Of a stretch of DNA of 64,000 bases, positions 35,605 to 47,718 are shown in pieces. The stretch is from Corydoras sp. C115 (lineage: Eukaryota > Chordata > Actinopteri > Siluriformes > Callichthyidae). A program made the position numbers and the translations under genes. The number at the start of each line of letters is the position of its first letter. Positions within the stretch are counted from its first letter, which is position 1. The DNA is taken from assembly GCA_019802505.1 (NCBI GenBank), contig JAFMOC010000705.1, positions 405,066 through 469,065 on the forward strand, read 5' to 3'. The notes below the pieces were generated by a model that saw only the letters and a program-made list of their open reading frames with translations, was not told the origin of the DNA and did no database searches.

Positions 35605-38600
35605 ATGGAGATGCTGAAGAAGAAACTAATGGTGAAGAATCGTCTGGTTCGGGAATGTCTGAGTGAAATACTGGGCACGTTCATCCTGCTGGTGAGTCGG
35701 AGCTTTTACAGGCAAACATGTGAGGGGTGAGTTTAGCAGACAGACGGGGCAGGTAGGGTGTTGGGGAGGCAAGACTGTGGTGCTGGGACATCTAGCAAGG
35801 CTAGAGAAGAGGTTTATTGAACTTCCATCCATCCATCCATTATCTTCCGCTTTATCCTCTATTAGGGTCGCGGAGGGGGGTTCTCCATGCCCATCCAGGG
35901 GAGAACGTTTCGGGCGCTGGGCGGATACACCCAGGACAGGACGCCAATCTATCACTGGACACACACTCACTCACACAGACACACTCTATATGGGGCAATT
36001 TGGAGACCTCAATTGACTTGATCCATGTTTTTGGACTGTGGGAAGAAACCGGAGAACCCGGAGGAAACCCACGCGGACACGGGGAGAACATGGAAACTCC
36101 ACCCAGATTGGGATTCAAACCGGGAATCCCGAGTGCTGAGAGGAGAACATGCTAACCACTAAGCCACCGTGCCGCGGTTTATTGAACATTCATTCATTCA
36201 TTCATTCATTATCTCCCGCTTTATCCTCTATTAAGGTCGCGGTGGGGTTCCCCATGCCCATCCAGGGGAGAACGTTTCAGGTGCTGGGCAGATACACCCA
36301 GGACAGGACGCCAATCTATCACTGGACACACACTCACTCAAACAGACACACTCTATATGGGGCAATTTGGAGAACTCAATTGACTTGATCCATGTTTTTG
36401 GACTGTGGGAGGAAACCGGAGAACCTGGAGGAAACCCACGCGGACGCGGGGAGAACATGGAAACTCCACCCAGATGGGGATTGGAACCGGGAATCCCTAG
36501 CGCTGAGAGGCGAACGTATTCTCCAAATTGCCCCATATAAGTTGTGTTTGTGTGAGTGTGTGTGTGCCCAGTGATAGATTGGCGCCCTATCCTGGGTGTA
36601 TCTGCCCAGCGCCCGAAACGTTCTCCCCCCCGTTCTGTTCTGACCTGATTTGCATAATTTGTGTTGGTGGGCGTGCCCTAAACATGCGTCCGCGTTCGCG
36701 ATTGGTTGACATTCAAACAGCCCGCCTCTCCCCCGATAACAGACAACACAACCATCCAATGGCAGATTATAAAACACGCGTTTAAAACTGCAGTCTGACT
36801 TTCAATAACAATGCGGGACAATGTCTCAATTTGCGGGACGGATTTGGGGGGACCAGTCACACAATTTTTCACGCGTCCCGCAACTCGAGACGTTGTCCCG
36901 CATTGTTATTGAAAGTCAGACTGCAGGTTTAAACGCATGTTTTATAATCTGCCATTAGAAGGCGGTGTTGTCTGTTATCGGGGGAGAGGCGGGCTGTTTG
37001 AATGTCAACCAATCGGGAGCGCGGACGCACGTGCGTGTGTGTATTTATGTATGTATATTTTATTTGCAGTCTGTTATGCGCTAAAGGGACAGAATAGAGA
37101 TGTTTCTTCATTTGTTTTAAGTTATTTTAGGGCACGGTGGCTTTAGTGGTTGGCATGTTCTCCTCTCAGCACTAGGGATTTCCAGTTCGAATACCCATCT
37201 GGGTGGAGTTTCCATGTTCTCCCCGTGTCCGTGTGGGTTTCCTCCGGGTTCTCCGGTTTCCTCCCACAGTCCAAAAACATGGATAAAGTCAGTTGAATTC
37301 TCCAAATTGCCCCATATAGAGTGTGTCTGTGTGAGTGAGTGTGTGCCCAGTGATGGATTGGCGTCCTGTCCTGGGTGTATCTGCCCAGCACCCGAAACGT
37401 TCTCCCCTGGATGGGCATGGGGAACTCTCCCACAACCCTAATAGAGGATAAAGCAGAAGATATTGAATGAATGAAGTTATTTTAGACTATAATATATAGT
37501 CTAAATATAATATATAGTCTATAGCCGCCCATAATATATATTTATATTTATTATTATTCATTACTTTATTATTATTATTATTATTATTACTTTATTATTA
37601 TTATTAGCATTATTATTATTATCATTAGCATTATTAATATTACTACTATTTATTATTGTTAGCTACTGCTATTATTACTATAGTTATTTTGTTATTATTA
37701 TTATTATTATTATTAGCATTATTATTATTATTAGCATTACTGTTACTAATTAATTCGCATTTACGCTGCCTTTCATTGTCACTACAAATCATGGTATTTA
37801 AACTTTAAACTTTTTTACTGTAAATTCCAATACATCACACACTGCATTTCACTTTCTTGTTTTTATGTTTTTTTATGTACGATGGCTTAGTTCTCCTCTC
37901 AGCGCTAGGGATTCCCGGTTCGAATCCCCATCTGGGTGGAGTTTCCATGTTCTCCCCGTGTCCGCGTGGGTTTCCTCCGGGTTCTTCGGTTTCCTCCCAC
38001 AGTCCAAAGACATGGATCAAGTCAATTGAATTCTCCAAATTGCCCCATATAGAGTGTGTGTGTGAGTGAGTGTGTGCCCAGCGATGGATTGGCACCCTGT
38101 CCTGGGTGTATCTGCCCAGCGCCCAAGACGTTCTCCCCTGGATGGGCATGGGGAACCCCACCGCGACCCTAATAGAGGATAAAGCGGAAGATAATGGATG
38201 GATGGATTGATGCATTTGTGTCCACACATTGTCTCACACAAACTTAGTCTTTGTCCCACATCTGGTGAATTGGAATCTGGTCACCCTACCAATAACACCA
38301 CAAAAAGTCGACAGATTTGTCGCCAGTCGATAAAAAAAAGTCGCTAGAGGGTCTGAAAAGTGGCTAAATAAGTTGGCAACACTAGGGAAGGGTAAGCGTT
38401 CAACTTCTCACCCTCCCTCGTCCGATGCACAACCAAACGACTCTTCAACTCCGAATCACTCTCGTTCTTCAAGCGACCTCTTCTCAGCTCCAAAACAAAC
38501 ACATATGGTATATGTTCATACAAATGGACGCTTGCTTCATACAATTGCGAAAATTCACAATGTTCTGGAGAACAGAAGGGAACACTCAGCTCTCCTCACC

Positions 38601-40155
38601 TTCCTCCCAGATTATGAAGCCTCACAGACTCGACTCCCGGTCGAACGAGCCAGACCGCGGTTCTGCGATTCGCTCGGTGACTCACCCAGCCGTTCAGTCC
38701 TCTGCCTTCATTCACTCTCCGGATTCGAACCGGGGGAACCAGATGTCACACAATTCCGTTAGTTTTCAGGCGTCCCGAAAATTAAGACGTTGTCCCGCAT
38801 TGTTATTGAAAGTCAGACTGCAGTTTTAAACGCGTGTTTTATAATCTGCCATTAGATGGCGCTGTTGTCTGTTATCGGGGGAGAGGCGGGCTGTTTGAAT
38901 GTCAACCAATCGGGAGCGCGGACGCATGTCCGTTCTGTTTAATTGTACACAGTCGGGTGTTTTAATTTACATTACATACTTTGTTCGTCCTCTTTACTCT
39001 GTTCTCTGATGATCAGGACCCCACAGAGCAGGTCTTATTAGGGTGGTGGATGATACACCTGTATGTTCTGATCCACTCGTACCAGCACAACACACACTAA
39101 CACACCACCACCATGTCAGCATCACTGCAATACTGAGCATCATCCACCACCCTAATACCTTCACCACCCTAATACCTCCACCACCCTAATACCTCCCAGT
39201 GGGGTCCTGATCATCAGAGAACATATTAAAGATGGACTACAGAATGGAACTTTAGAGCTACAAAGTCCATCTATATGATCAGTGGAACTGAAAACACACA
39301 CAGTGAGTGTAGAACTGAAAAGGTGGTGATAAAATGGCCGCTGAGCGTATGTTCTCTATTATCATTATCCACTTTTTGTTTTTCTCCCCCTCCAGATGTT
39401 TGGTTTGGCGTCTCTTGCTCAGATTAAGACGAGCCGCGACACCAAGGGCCAGTATCTCCCTGCCAACATGGCGTTCGCTATCGGAGCCATGTGTGCAATG
39501 TACTGCAGTCAGAGAACCTCAGGTATGAGCCAAGCCTGCGTGTGATCTTTTTAAGACATAGCAGATTTATCAGTGAACTAAACACACTGACCAGTGATGA
39601 CATTTAAAATGTTTTTCATTAGGAGCTCATTTAAACCCGGCCATTTCTCTGAGCTTCTGTGTGTTGGGCCGCCTGTCCTGGTTGAAGCTGCTTCCATATT
39701 GGGTTTCCCAGTTGGTTGGTGCCTTCCTGGCCTCTGGACTCGTCTTCTACACGTACTATGGTATGCAAATCATTCATTCATTTATTATCCACCCCTTAAT
39801 CCACTAGGGTGGCTTAGTGGTTAGCATGTTCTCCTCTCAGCACTGGGGATTCCCGGTTCGAATCCCAATCTGGGTGGAGTTTCCATGTTCACCCCATGTC
39901 TGTGTGGGTTTCCTCAGGGTTCTCCAGTTTCCTCAGATCAAGGTCAAATGCTCCAAATTGCCCCATATAGAGTGTATTTGTGTTTTTGTGAGTGTGTGTC
40001 CAGTGATAGAGACATTCTCCCCTGGATGGGCATGGGGAACCCCCTTGCGACCCTAGTAGATAAAGCAGAAGATAATAGATGGATGGATAACCCTCTACTA
40101 GGGTCGTGGAGGGGTTCCCCATGCCCATCAGCTATAAATGAAATTTAGAATATAC

Positions 40156-40230
<75 letters not shown>

Positions 40231-43200
40231 TTCATTCATCCATTATCTTCCGCTTTATCCTCTATTAGGGTCGCGGTGGGGTTCCCCATGCCCATCCAGG
40301 GGAGAACGTTTCGGGCGCTGGGCAGATACACCCAGGACAGGGCGCCAATCCATCGCTGTGCACACACTCACTCACACAGACACACTCTATATGGGGCATT
40401 TTGAAGAATTCAATTGACTTGATCCATGTTTTTGGACTGTGGGAGGAAACCGGAGAACCCGGAGGAAACCCACGTGGTCACGGGGAGAACATGGAAACTC
40501 CACCCACATGGGGATTCGAACCGGGAATCCCTAGCGCTGAGAGGAGAACATGCTAACTACTAAACCACTAAACCCTACTATGAATATATAATATATAATA
40601 TATAATATACAACTATATATATATATAAATATAAATATAGAATATAAATATAGCAGCATATGAAATGTGAGATGTAGCAGAAACTATGTATATGATTATA
40701 AACAGTACATGCAAAATAAGGTATTTTGGTGGAGAATATATACTCAGGCGGCACAGTGGCTCAGTGGTTAGCACGTTCGCCTCTCAGTGCTAGGGATTCC
40801 CGGTTCGAATCCCCATCTGGGTGGAGTTTCCATGTTCTCCCCGTGTCTGCGTGAGTTTCCTCCGGGTTCTCCGGTTTCCTTCCATAGTCCAAAAACATGG
40901 ATCAAGTCAATTGAATTCTCAAAATTGCCCCATATAGAGTGTGTCTGTTTGAGTGAGTGTGTGCCCAGCGATGGATTGGCGCCCTGTCCTGGGTCTATCT
41001 GCCCAGTGCCCAAGACGTTCTCCCCTGGATGGGCATGGGGAATCCCACCGCGACCCTAATAGAGGATAAAGCGGGAGATAATGAATGAATGAATTAATGA
41101 ATATATACTTATACTGAGGGTGTGGTAGCTCAGTAGTTAGGGTGTTAAGCTATCAAACTGAAGGTTGTGGGTTTAAATCCCATGTTGAGTGAAAGCTACT
41201 AATGTGGGGCCCTTGAGCAAAACCCTTAACCCCTATTGCCCCAGGGATACTGTGTGGCTGACCCTGTGTTTTGACCTCAACCATGTTGGGATGCTCGGAA
41301 GCCGCTTTTGGATAAAAGCATCAGATAAATGGTCTGATGTACATGTTTCCTTTTCATTGCTCATATTTTCTTTCTTTTTTTAAGATGCTATCATGACCTA
41401 CAGTGGTGGTGTTCTGACTGTGTATGGTCCAAATGAAACCGCCTCCATTTTCGCCACATACCCGTCTGATTTTATTTCTCTGGGGGGGAGCGTTCTCGAC
41501 CAGGTACGTTCTGTTCCACATTACTGTTTGATATCACTGTTTACGTGAACTGCACTGCTGTCACAGTTAGTTTTATAAAATCATCATTGCTTTGGGGCGG
41601 GGTAGCTCAGTGGTTAGGGTGTTGGGTTATCAATCTGAAGGTTGGGGGTTCAAATCCCAGGTCCACTGAAGTTACCAATGTGGGTCCTTGAGCAAAACCC
41701 TTAACCCTCATTGCTCCAGGGATGTTGGGATTAACCCTGTGTTCACCTTGTAAGTCGCTTTGGATAAAAGCGTCCAATAAATGACCAAATTTAATTTTTA
41801 ATTTAATTTTTTGGCAGTCTTGAATGTTTTGTTATTATTTAAAAGTTTGACATACGAATTAAGCATGTACATGATGGTGACCACAATTATCCAAAGTTAT
41901 ATGTCAAGTGTCCACGTGTGTTTTCTCCGGGTTCTCCGGTTTCCTCCCACAGTCCAAAAACATGGATTCATGATAAGTTGCCCCTATCTAAATTGCCCCT
42001 ATAGGAGTGAGTTAGTGAGTAGATTGGCTCCCTGTCCTGAGTGTATCTTCCCAGCTCTTGAAACATTCTACCCTGATGGGCATGGGGAACCATCAGCAAC
42101 CCTAGTAGAGCATTGAGGTACTGTTTGCCCAGCTGTGACATTATTGACAATAACACACCTCTGAGCGCTTTACCTTCGTATCATCCATCCATTATCTCCC
42201 GCTTTATCCTTTAGTAGGGTCGCGGTTGGGTTCCCCATGCCTATCCAGGGGAGAACGTTTCGGGCGCTGGGCAGATACACCCAGGACAGGGTGCCAATTT
42301 ATCACTGGGCACACACTCACTCACACATACACACTCTATATGGGGCAATTTGGAGAACTCAATTGACTTGATCCATATTTTTGGACTGTGGGAGGAAACC
42401 GGAGAACCCGGAGGAAACCCACGCCGACACGGGGAGAACATGGAAACTCCACCCAGATTGGGATTCAAACCGAGAATCCCTAGAGAACGTGCTAACCACT
42501 AAGCCACCGTGCCGCCACCTTCGTATCAATGTGTGAAATTCAATACGTTATTATCCCAATGGTTTTTTTTTTATGAAGTGCGTTCTGTAATTTGGCCACT
42601 AGATGTATTTTATTGATAGCGAAACCGGAATCCTGTTACTCAGCGATTAAAAACCGGACTAGATTACATAGCCGAAACCAGATTGTTAACGATTTTTCTT
42701 TCGATAAACACATTTATGAATAGAATGGTGTATTTGTAAGCATTTTATAAGACATTTGAGGTTGTGTATTATTGTGAATAAATCACGGGAAAAGGGTGTA
42801 ACTCTACTGGACTACGCCTCGGGCCTAATAACACCTCTTTCCTGTGATTTATTTATAGTAGCACACGTCCACTGATACCTTATTACTTAATTACCTCACC
42901 CATCACATGATTCTGTTCTGTAATAAGTAAAGCAGACATCAGATAACATGATAACCCTTTTTCTGGTAGATTGTTGGTACAGGCATGCTGCTGCTGTGTT
43001 TCCTCCCTTTGAACGACCGACGCAACAATCCCGTCCCTCGAAGTCTGAGTCCGGCTTTTTCCGCCGTTGTCTTTTTAGGTGTTTCCATTGCGATGTCCTC
43101 TAACTGTGGAGGGGCAATCAATCCGGCGCGGGACTTCGCACCACGTGTCCTAACATACTTGTTGGGATACGGACCTGAAGTATTCACGTACGTACTGTGC

Positions 43201-44172
43201 GCTTAATACTGAATATAAACTGGAAAATCAAGTAACAAAATGATAAAACCAAAGAAAAACCACTAGCGTAGGCACATATGGCTAGCCATGGGTGTGTTGC
43301 TAGCTAGAGATTAGCGATTTAATGTGCAGTCCCCTCCCAAAAATACAGTTCTTTCGTTTTTGCTGGTTACCGAAGACGGGGGTTTTAAATATAACAATAA
43401 ATGTGTGGAAATGCTACATTATTTTTACATTAGCTACATGTTATTTCTTGATATTTTCAACTAGACGTTCTATATAACAAAACGTAGCACGCTTTGCGTC
43501 AGACCACCAAATTTAAAGACAAAAATTCTGAAACCCGAACATAACATTCTAGTTCTTGTATACAAAGTAGGAATCCCACTTCTTAAATCTGATTGGCTGA
43601 GCCATTTGTCCAGCCGTCACATTATTGACAATCACACATGCCTCTGCGCGCTTTACATTGATATCAATGCGTGATTTACAATATATTAGTTTCAATTATG
43701 TGCCTCAAATGAAAATACAGCCAAAATTGTTTTGTAATTTAGCCACTAGATGGCAGTTTTTTTTTTTTTTTTTTTTTTTTTTTGGAAATGGGTATTCCGT
43801 TACTCAGCAATCAAAATTCACTTTAAAAAGTGAATGTTATGTTATCCATCATTTATCTTCCGCTTTATCCTCTAATAGGGTCGCGAGGGGGGTAGGGGGG
43901 TTCCCCATGGAGAACGTTTCAGGCGCTGGGCAGATACACCCAGGACAGGATGCCAATCTATGACTGGACACACACTCACTCACACAGACACACTCTATAT
44001 GGGGCAATTTGGAGAATTAATTTGACCTTGATCCATGTTTTTGGACTGTGGGAGGAAACCGGAGAACCCGGAGGATACCCACTCGGACACGAGGAGAACA
44101 TGGAAACTCCACCTAAATTGGGATTCAAACCGGGAATCCCTAGTGCTGAGAGGAGAACATGCTAACCACTAA

Positions 44173-44268
<96 letters not shown>

Positions 44269-45820
44269 CCTGCTTGGGTTTCCTCTGGGTTCTCCGGTTT
44301 CCTCCCACAGTCCAAAAACATGGATCAAGGTCAATTGAATTCTCCAAATTGCTCCATATAAAGTGTGTCTGTGTGAGTGAGTGTGTACCCAGTGATAGTT
44401 TTCCCCTGGATGGGCATGGGGAACCCCCCCGCGACCCTAATAGAGGATAAAGCGGAAGATAATGAATGAATGGATAATATAATATAATATAAAAAATATT
44501 ATATAAAGGTTGAAATTCATAAACATTTTAAGGATGTTAAAAACTGTTATATTTATATTTACTTTACTTTATATTATATTATATTATATTATATTATATT
44601 ATATTATATTATATTATATTATATTATATTATATTATTCATTCATCCATTATCTTCCACTTTATACTCTATTAGGGTCACGGGGGGGTTCCCCATGCCCA
44701 TCCAGGGGAGAATGTTTCGGGCGTTGGGCAGATACACCCAGGACAGGACGCCAATCTATCGCTGGGCACACACTCATGTCCATGTTTTTGGACTGTGGGA
44801 GGAAAGCAGAGAACCCGGAGGAAACCCACGCAGACATGGGGAGAACATGGAAACTCCACCCAGATGGGGATTCGAACCGGGAATCCCTAGTGCTGAGAGG
44901 AGAACATGCTAACCAATAAGCCACCGTTCCGCCCATATTATATTATTCATTCATTCATTCATTATCTCCCGCTTTATATTAGGGTTGCGGTGGGGTTCCA
45001 CATGCCCATCCAGGGGAGAACGTCTCGGGCGCTGGGCAGACAGACCCAGGACAGGGCGCCAATCCATCGCTGGGCACTATATTATATTATATTATATTAT
45101 ATTATATTAATTATATTAATTATATTATATTATATTATATTATATTATATTATATTATATTATATTATATTGTATTATATTATTTTATAGGGCGGCACTG
45201 TGGTTTAGTGGTTAGCACGTTCGCCTCTCAGCGCTAGGGATTCCCGGTTCGAATCCCCATCTGGGTGGAGTTTCCATGTTCTCCCCGTGTCCGCGTGGGT
45301 TTCCTCCGGGTTCTTCGGTTTCCTCCCACAGTCCAAAAACATGGATCAAGTTAATTGAGTTCTCTAAATTGCCCCATATAGTGTGTGTGTGAGTGTGTGC
45401 CCAACGATGGGTTGGCGCCCTGTCCTGGGTCTATCTGCCCAGCGCCCGAGACGTTCTCCCCTGGATGGGCATGGGGAACCCCACCCTAATAGAGCCTAAT
45501 AGAGGATAAAGCGGGAGATAGTGAATGAATGAATATATTATATTATATTATATTATATTATATTATAATTATACTGATGTTTGATTCCTAATTTTGATCA
45601 TGTCCTTCTTTACAGGGCCTATAACTACTGGTTTTGGGTGCCAATTGTTGCTCCTCTAGTGGGTGCACTCTTTGGTTCCATCACTTACATCATATTCATC
45701 CAGTTTCACCTTCCGGAGGTCGAAACAGATCCGTCTATAAACACCGACTTTCAAAACACTACCAAATCAGCCGAGGTGGAGATCATTCCGAACAGATTTG
45801 AACTGAACCAAGCGTTCTGA
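35605..45820 (+). CDS. aqp10: aquaglyceroporin 10-type, first tandem copy (divergent selectivity filter)
   Basis: Exons 35605-35691, 39396-39522, 39623-39760, 41385-41503, 42970-43187 and 45616-45820 give 297 residues. An in-frame TAA lies directly before the ATG, supporting this start. The protein has six predicted membrane helices, NPA motifs at 76-78 (AHLNPA) and 208-210 (NPARD), and the aquaglyceroporin Asp after the second NPA, so it should pass water and small polyols such as glycerol across the plasma membrane. Glu21 and His74 match the residues tied to pH gating in human AQP10. Loop C carries an N-glycosylation sequon (NET). By alignment to GlpF and AQP1 the aromatic/Arg filter is Phe56, Ser196, Gly205, Arg211; Ser196 replaces the usual Gly and Gly205 the usual bulky residue. 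Exon lengths and phases equal those of the downstream copy. Whether this is aqp10.1 or aqp10.2 was not settled. Confidence 0.93.
35823..36175 (-). mobile_element. SINE-A, aqp10 copy 1 intron 1
   Basis: 12-bp duplication GGTTTATTGAAC (35811-35822, 36176-36187). Confidence 0.94.
36188..36516 (-). mobile_element. SINE-A, head lost
   Basis: Follows directly after the target duplication of the previous copy. Confidence 0.88.
36517..36630 (+). mobile_element. SINE-A 3' fragment, inverted against the previous
   Basis: ATTCTCCAAATTGCCCC to CGAAACGTTCTCCCC. Confidence 0.8.
36685..37029. repeat. long palindrome (arms about 156 bp, spacer about 33 bp)
   Basis: Arm 36685-36840 and arm 36874-37029 are near-perfect reverse complements. 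Motifs include GCGGGACAATGTCTC, TGCAGTCTGACTTTC and CCCCGATAACAGACAACA. A third single arm is at 38786-38930. Probably a foldback-type transposon. Confidence 0.85.
37141..37473 (+). mobile_element. SINE-A
   Basis: 12-bp duplication AAGTTATTTTAG (37129-37140, 37474-37485). Confidence 0.93.
37548..37750. repeat. (TTA)n imperfect microsatellite
   Basis: Interrupted ATT/TTA repeats. Confidence 0.9.
37880..38212 (+). mobile_element. SINE-A
   Basis: Small deletion between A and B boxes. Confidence 0.88.
38213..38785. other. intronic, probably transposon-derived
   Basis: AAGTGGCTAAATAAGTTGGC at 38359-38378 resembles fish DNA-transposon sequence, and the segment runs into a copy of the palindrome arm. 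The open frames here match no family I know. Confidence 0.4.
38786..38930. repeat. single arm of the 36685-37029 palindrome
   Basis: Same sequence as the right arm, including TTGTCCCGCATTGTTATTG. Confidence 0.85.
39001..39330. repeat. repeat F, copy 2
   Basis: Inverted ends (CTGATGATCAGGACCCCAC and its complement at 39206-39222) and three CCACCACCCTAATACCT repeats. Confidence 0.7.
39804..40090 (+). mobile_element. SINE-A
   Basis: Starts 43 nt after the aqp10 copy 1 exon 3 donor; internal deletions. Confidence 0.85.
40091..40131 (-). mobile_element. SINE-A tail fragment
   Basis: CTACTAGGGTCGTGG to CATGCCCATC only. Confidence 0.7.
40160..40227. repeat. (TA)n
   Basis: Adjoins the next SINE tail. 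Confidence 0.9.
40228..40575 (-). mobile_element. SINE-A
   Basis: Full length apart from a disturbed head. Confidence 0.88.
40745..41098 (+). mobile_element. SINE-A
   Basis: 11-bp duplication GAATATATACT (40734-40744, 41099-41109). Confidence 0.93.
41118..41335 (+). mobile_element. SINE-D, copy 2
   Basis: GGTAGCTCAGTAGTTAGGGTG head, GGGTTTAAATCCC B box, GGATAAAAGCATCAGATAAATG end. Confidence 0.8.
41594..41788 (+). mobile_element. SINE-D, copy 3
   Basis: Best-kept copy: GTAGCTCAGTGGTTAGGG head and GTAAGTCGCTTTGGATAAAA 3' domain found in many fish SINE/LINE tails. Confidence 0.83.
41905..42112 (+). mobile_element. SINE-A relative, diverged fragment
   Basis: Central and 3' blocks with many changes. 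Confidence 0.7.
42113..42900 (+). mobile_element. family B repeat, copy 6, with SINE inside
   Basis: CCAGCTGTGACATTATTGAC start and CCTAATAACACCTCTTTCC end blocks. Confidence 0.7.
42184..42516 (-). mobile_element. SINE-A in family B
   Basis: 12-bp duplication ACCTTCGTATCA (42172-42183, 42517-42528). Confidence 0.94.
43188..43565. other. aqp10 copy 1 intron 5, unique part
   Basis: No element recognised. Confidence 0.45.
43566..43845 (+). mobile_element. family B fragment, copy 7, with poly(T)
   Basis: TCTGATTGGCTGAGCCATTTG; the GATGGCAG block runs into a 27-nt T tract (43758-43784). Confidence 0.7.
43846..44177 (-). mobile_element. SINE-A
   Basis: Head lost into the following (TA)n. Confidence 0.87.
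44176..44267. repeat. (TA)n
   Basis: Between two inverted SINE-A pieces. Confidence 0.9.
44268..44475 (+). mobile_element. SINE-A, 3' two thirds
   Basis: Starts at TTGGGTTTCCTC. Confidence 0.85.
44560..44637. repeat. (TATTA)n microsatellite
   Basis: The same pentamer recurs at 45068-45188 and 45535-45568 around SINE pieces, suggesting one tract broken by insertions. Confidence 0.9.
44638..44934 (-). mobile_element. SINE-A with internal deletion
   Basis: Lacks the CAATTTGGAGAA block. Confidence 0.87.
44947..45078 (-). mobile_element. SINE-A, 3' third
   Basis: Stops at GCTGGGCAC, then (TATTA)n. Confidence 0.83.
45068..45188. repeat. (TATTA)n microsatellite
   Basis: About 120 bp. Confidence 0.9.
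45189..45537 (+). mobile_element. SINE-A
   Basis: Flanked by (TATTA)n on both sides; ends about 80 nt before aqp10 copy 1 exon 6. Confidence 0.9.
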
Positions 45821-45944
45821 GCGTTTTGTGTGAATTCTTTATGTGAAAACAACAAAAGAGCACATGTCTAATGTTAACTTAGGGTTACATTAAACATAAT
45901 ATAAATTTTCTTTTACTTAATTTCACTGGAATGCTTTAAAAATC

Positions 45945-46320
45945 TTTATAAAATGGGTAGTTCCGGTCCTTAAATCTGATTGGCTGAGCCGTTTGTACAG
46001 CCTTATTTTAACATTTGTATTAAAGTGTGGTATACAATACATTCTTTTCCTGATGTTTTTTAAAAACTGTGTTCTATAATTTGGCCACTTGATGGCAGTA
46101 TTTCATTGGTAGATAAACCAGAATCCTGTTACTGTTTAAAAACCGTACTATATTACGTCGCGGAAGACCAGATTATTAACGATTATGCTTTTAATAAATG
46201 CATTTATAAATCAAACCTTGTTTTTTTATTATTGTGTGTTTGTAACCATTTCATAAAATCAATAACACACTCGCGGTTGTGTATTATTGTGTATATATCA
46301 GGGGTAAGAGGTATAACAGG
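45945..46320 (+). mobile_element. family B repeat, copy 8
   Basis: In or just past the 3' UTR of aqp10 copy 1; CTTAAATCTGATTGGCTGAG start. It supplies AATAAA near 46193. Confidence 0.7.
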
Positions 46321-46427
46321 TCAATATTTTATATTATTTTTACTTTTCAATCCTAATTCTGTTCCTTTGTACTATTACTATGCAATTTTACATTTTATTT
46401 TGATACAGATATTATATCACATCATTT

Positions 46428-46592
46428 AGCAGGTGCTTTCATCCAAAGCGACTCACAAGTTTTACATCTTAATGGTCGGGGTCAGAACACAGGGTGGGTA
46501 CAGCACCCCTGGAGCAATCAGGGTTAAGGGTCTTGCTCAAGGACCCACTCTGGTGACTTCAGTGGACCTGGGATTTGAACCCACAACCCTCA
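46428..46592 (-). mobile_element. SINE-D, copy 4, head missing
   Basis: CATTTAGCAGGTGCTTTCATC 3' domain and GGATTTGAACCC B box complement. Confidence 0.78.
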
Positions 46593-46683
46593 GATGAAAT
46601 GATTTCTTCTGCCTCCTTTACTTACACACAGAGGAATGTGCCCTCCACATCATGCGCCACCCATCATTGCAGTTAATCACACA

Positions 46684-46812
46684 CCGGAGAACCCGAAGGA
46701 AACCCACGCGGACACGGGGAGAACATTGAAACTCCACCCAGATTGGGATGCGAACCGGGAATCCCTAGCGCTGAGAGGAGAATGTGCTAACCACTAAGCC
46801 ACCGTGCCGCCT
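46684..46812 (-). mobile_element. SINE-A head fragment
   Basis: ACCGGAGAACCC to CCACCGTGCCGCC. Confidence 0.85.
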
Positions 46813-46841
46813 CAAAAAATAACATTATGTATATTATTGAT

Positions 46842-46979
46842 GTGCCCAGCGATGGATTGGCGCCCTGTCCTGGGTGTATCTGCCCAGCGCCCGAAACGTT
46901 CTCCCCTGGATGGGCATGGGGAACCCCACTGCGACTCTACAATAGGATAAAGTGGAAGATAATGAATGAATGAATGAAT
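46842..46979 (+). mobile_element. SINE-A 3' fragment
   Basis: The junction ACATTATGTATATTATTGATG before it recurs at 47699-47719. Confidence 0.85.
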
Positions 46980-47061
46980 ATTATTGATGATGAGGGTTCT
47001 GGTTTCTTTCCGCAGTTAGAAACATAAACCATGACATGGAGCCCTGATGTCAGTCCTAATA

Positions 47062-47311
47062 TTCATTCATTCATTATCTACCGCTTAACCTCTACTAGGA
47101 TCGCAGGGGGTTCCCCATGCCCATCCAGGGGAGAACATCTTGGGTGCTGGGCAGATACACCCAGGACAGGGCGCCAATCTATCACTGGTCACTCACTCAC
47201 ACAGACACACTCTATATGGAGCAATTTGGAGAACTCAATTGACTTGATCCATGTTTCTGGACTGTGGGAGGAAACCGGAGAACCCGGAGGAAACCCACGC
47301 GGACACGGGGA
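47062..47311 (-). mobile_element. SINE-A, head missing
   Basis: Breaks off after GGACACGGGGA and runs into a SINE-D piece. Confidence 0.86.
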
Positions 47312-47329
47312 CCTTCAGGTCGCAAGGCT

Positions 47330-47412
47330 GGTTCCCTAACCACAAGCTTACAACTATTGAGTGATAGCCCAACACCATAACCACTGAGCTACCACACCCT
47401 CTACTTCCATAG
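47330..47412 (-). mobile_element. SINE-D head fragment, copy 5
   Basis: Complement of GGTGTGGTAGCTCAGTGGTT. Confidence 0.7.
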
Positions 47413-47449
47413 TGGCCACATTAACACAGTGAGGGTTTCATATGAGGGC

Positions 47450-47695
47450 GGGGGGGGGGGGGTGTTTCAGGCACTGGGCAGATACACCCAGGATAGGGCG
47501 CCAATCTATCACTGGGCACACACTCACTCACACACACACACTCTATATGGGGCAATTTGGAGAACTCAGTTGATAATGTTTTTGGACTGTGGGAGGAAAG
47601 CGGAGAACCCGGAGGAAACCCACGCGGACACGGGGAGAACATGGAAACTCCACCCAGATTGGGATACGAACCGGGAATCCCTAGCGCTGAGAGGA
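47450..47695 (-). mobile_element. SINE-A, partial
   Basis: Begins in a 13-nt G run; head missing. Confidence 0.86.
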
Positions 47696-47718
47696 AAAAA
47701 CATTATGTATATTATTGA

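Noticed and set aside
38373..38829. 129- and 134-residue overlapping frames
   Set aside because: They lie between transposon-like sequence and a palindrome arm, with no family resemblance or exon signals.
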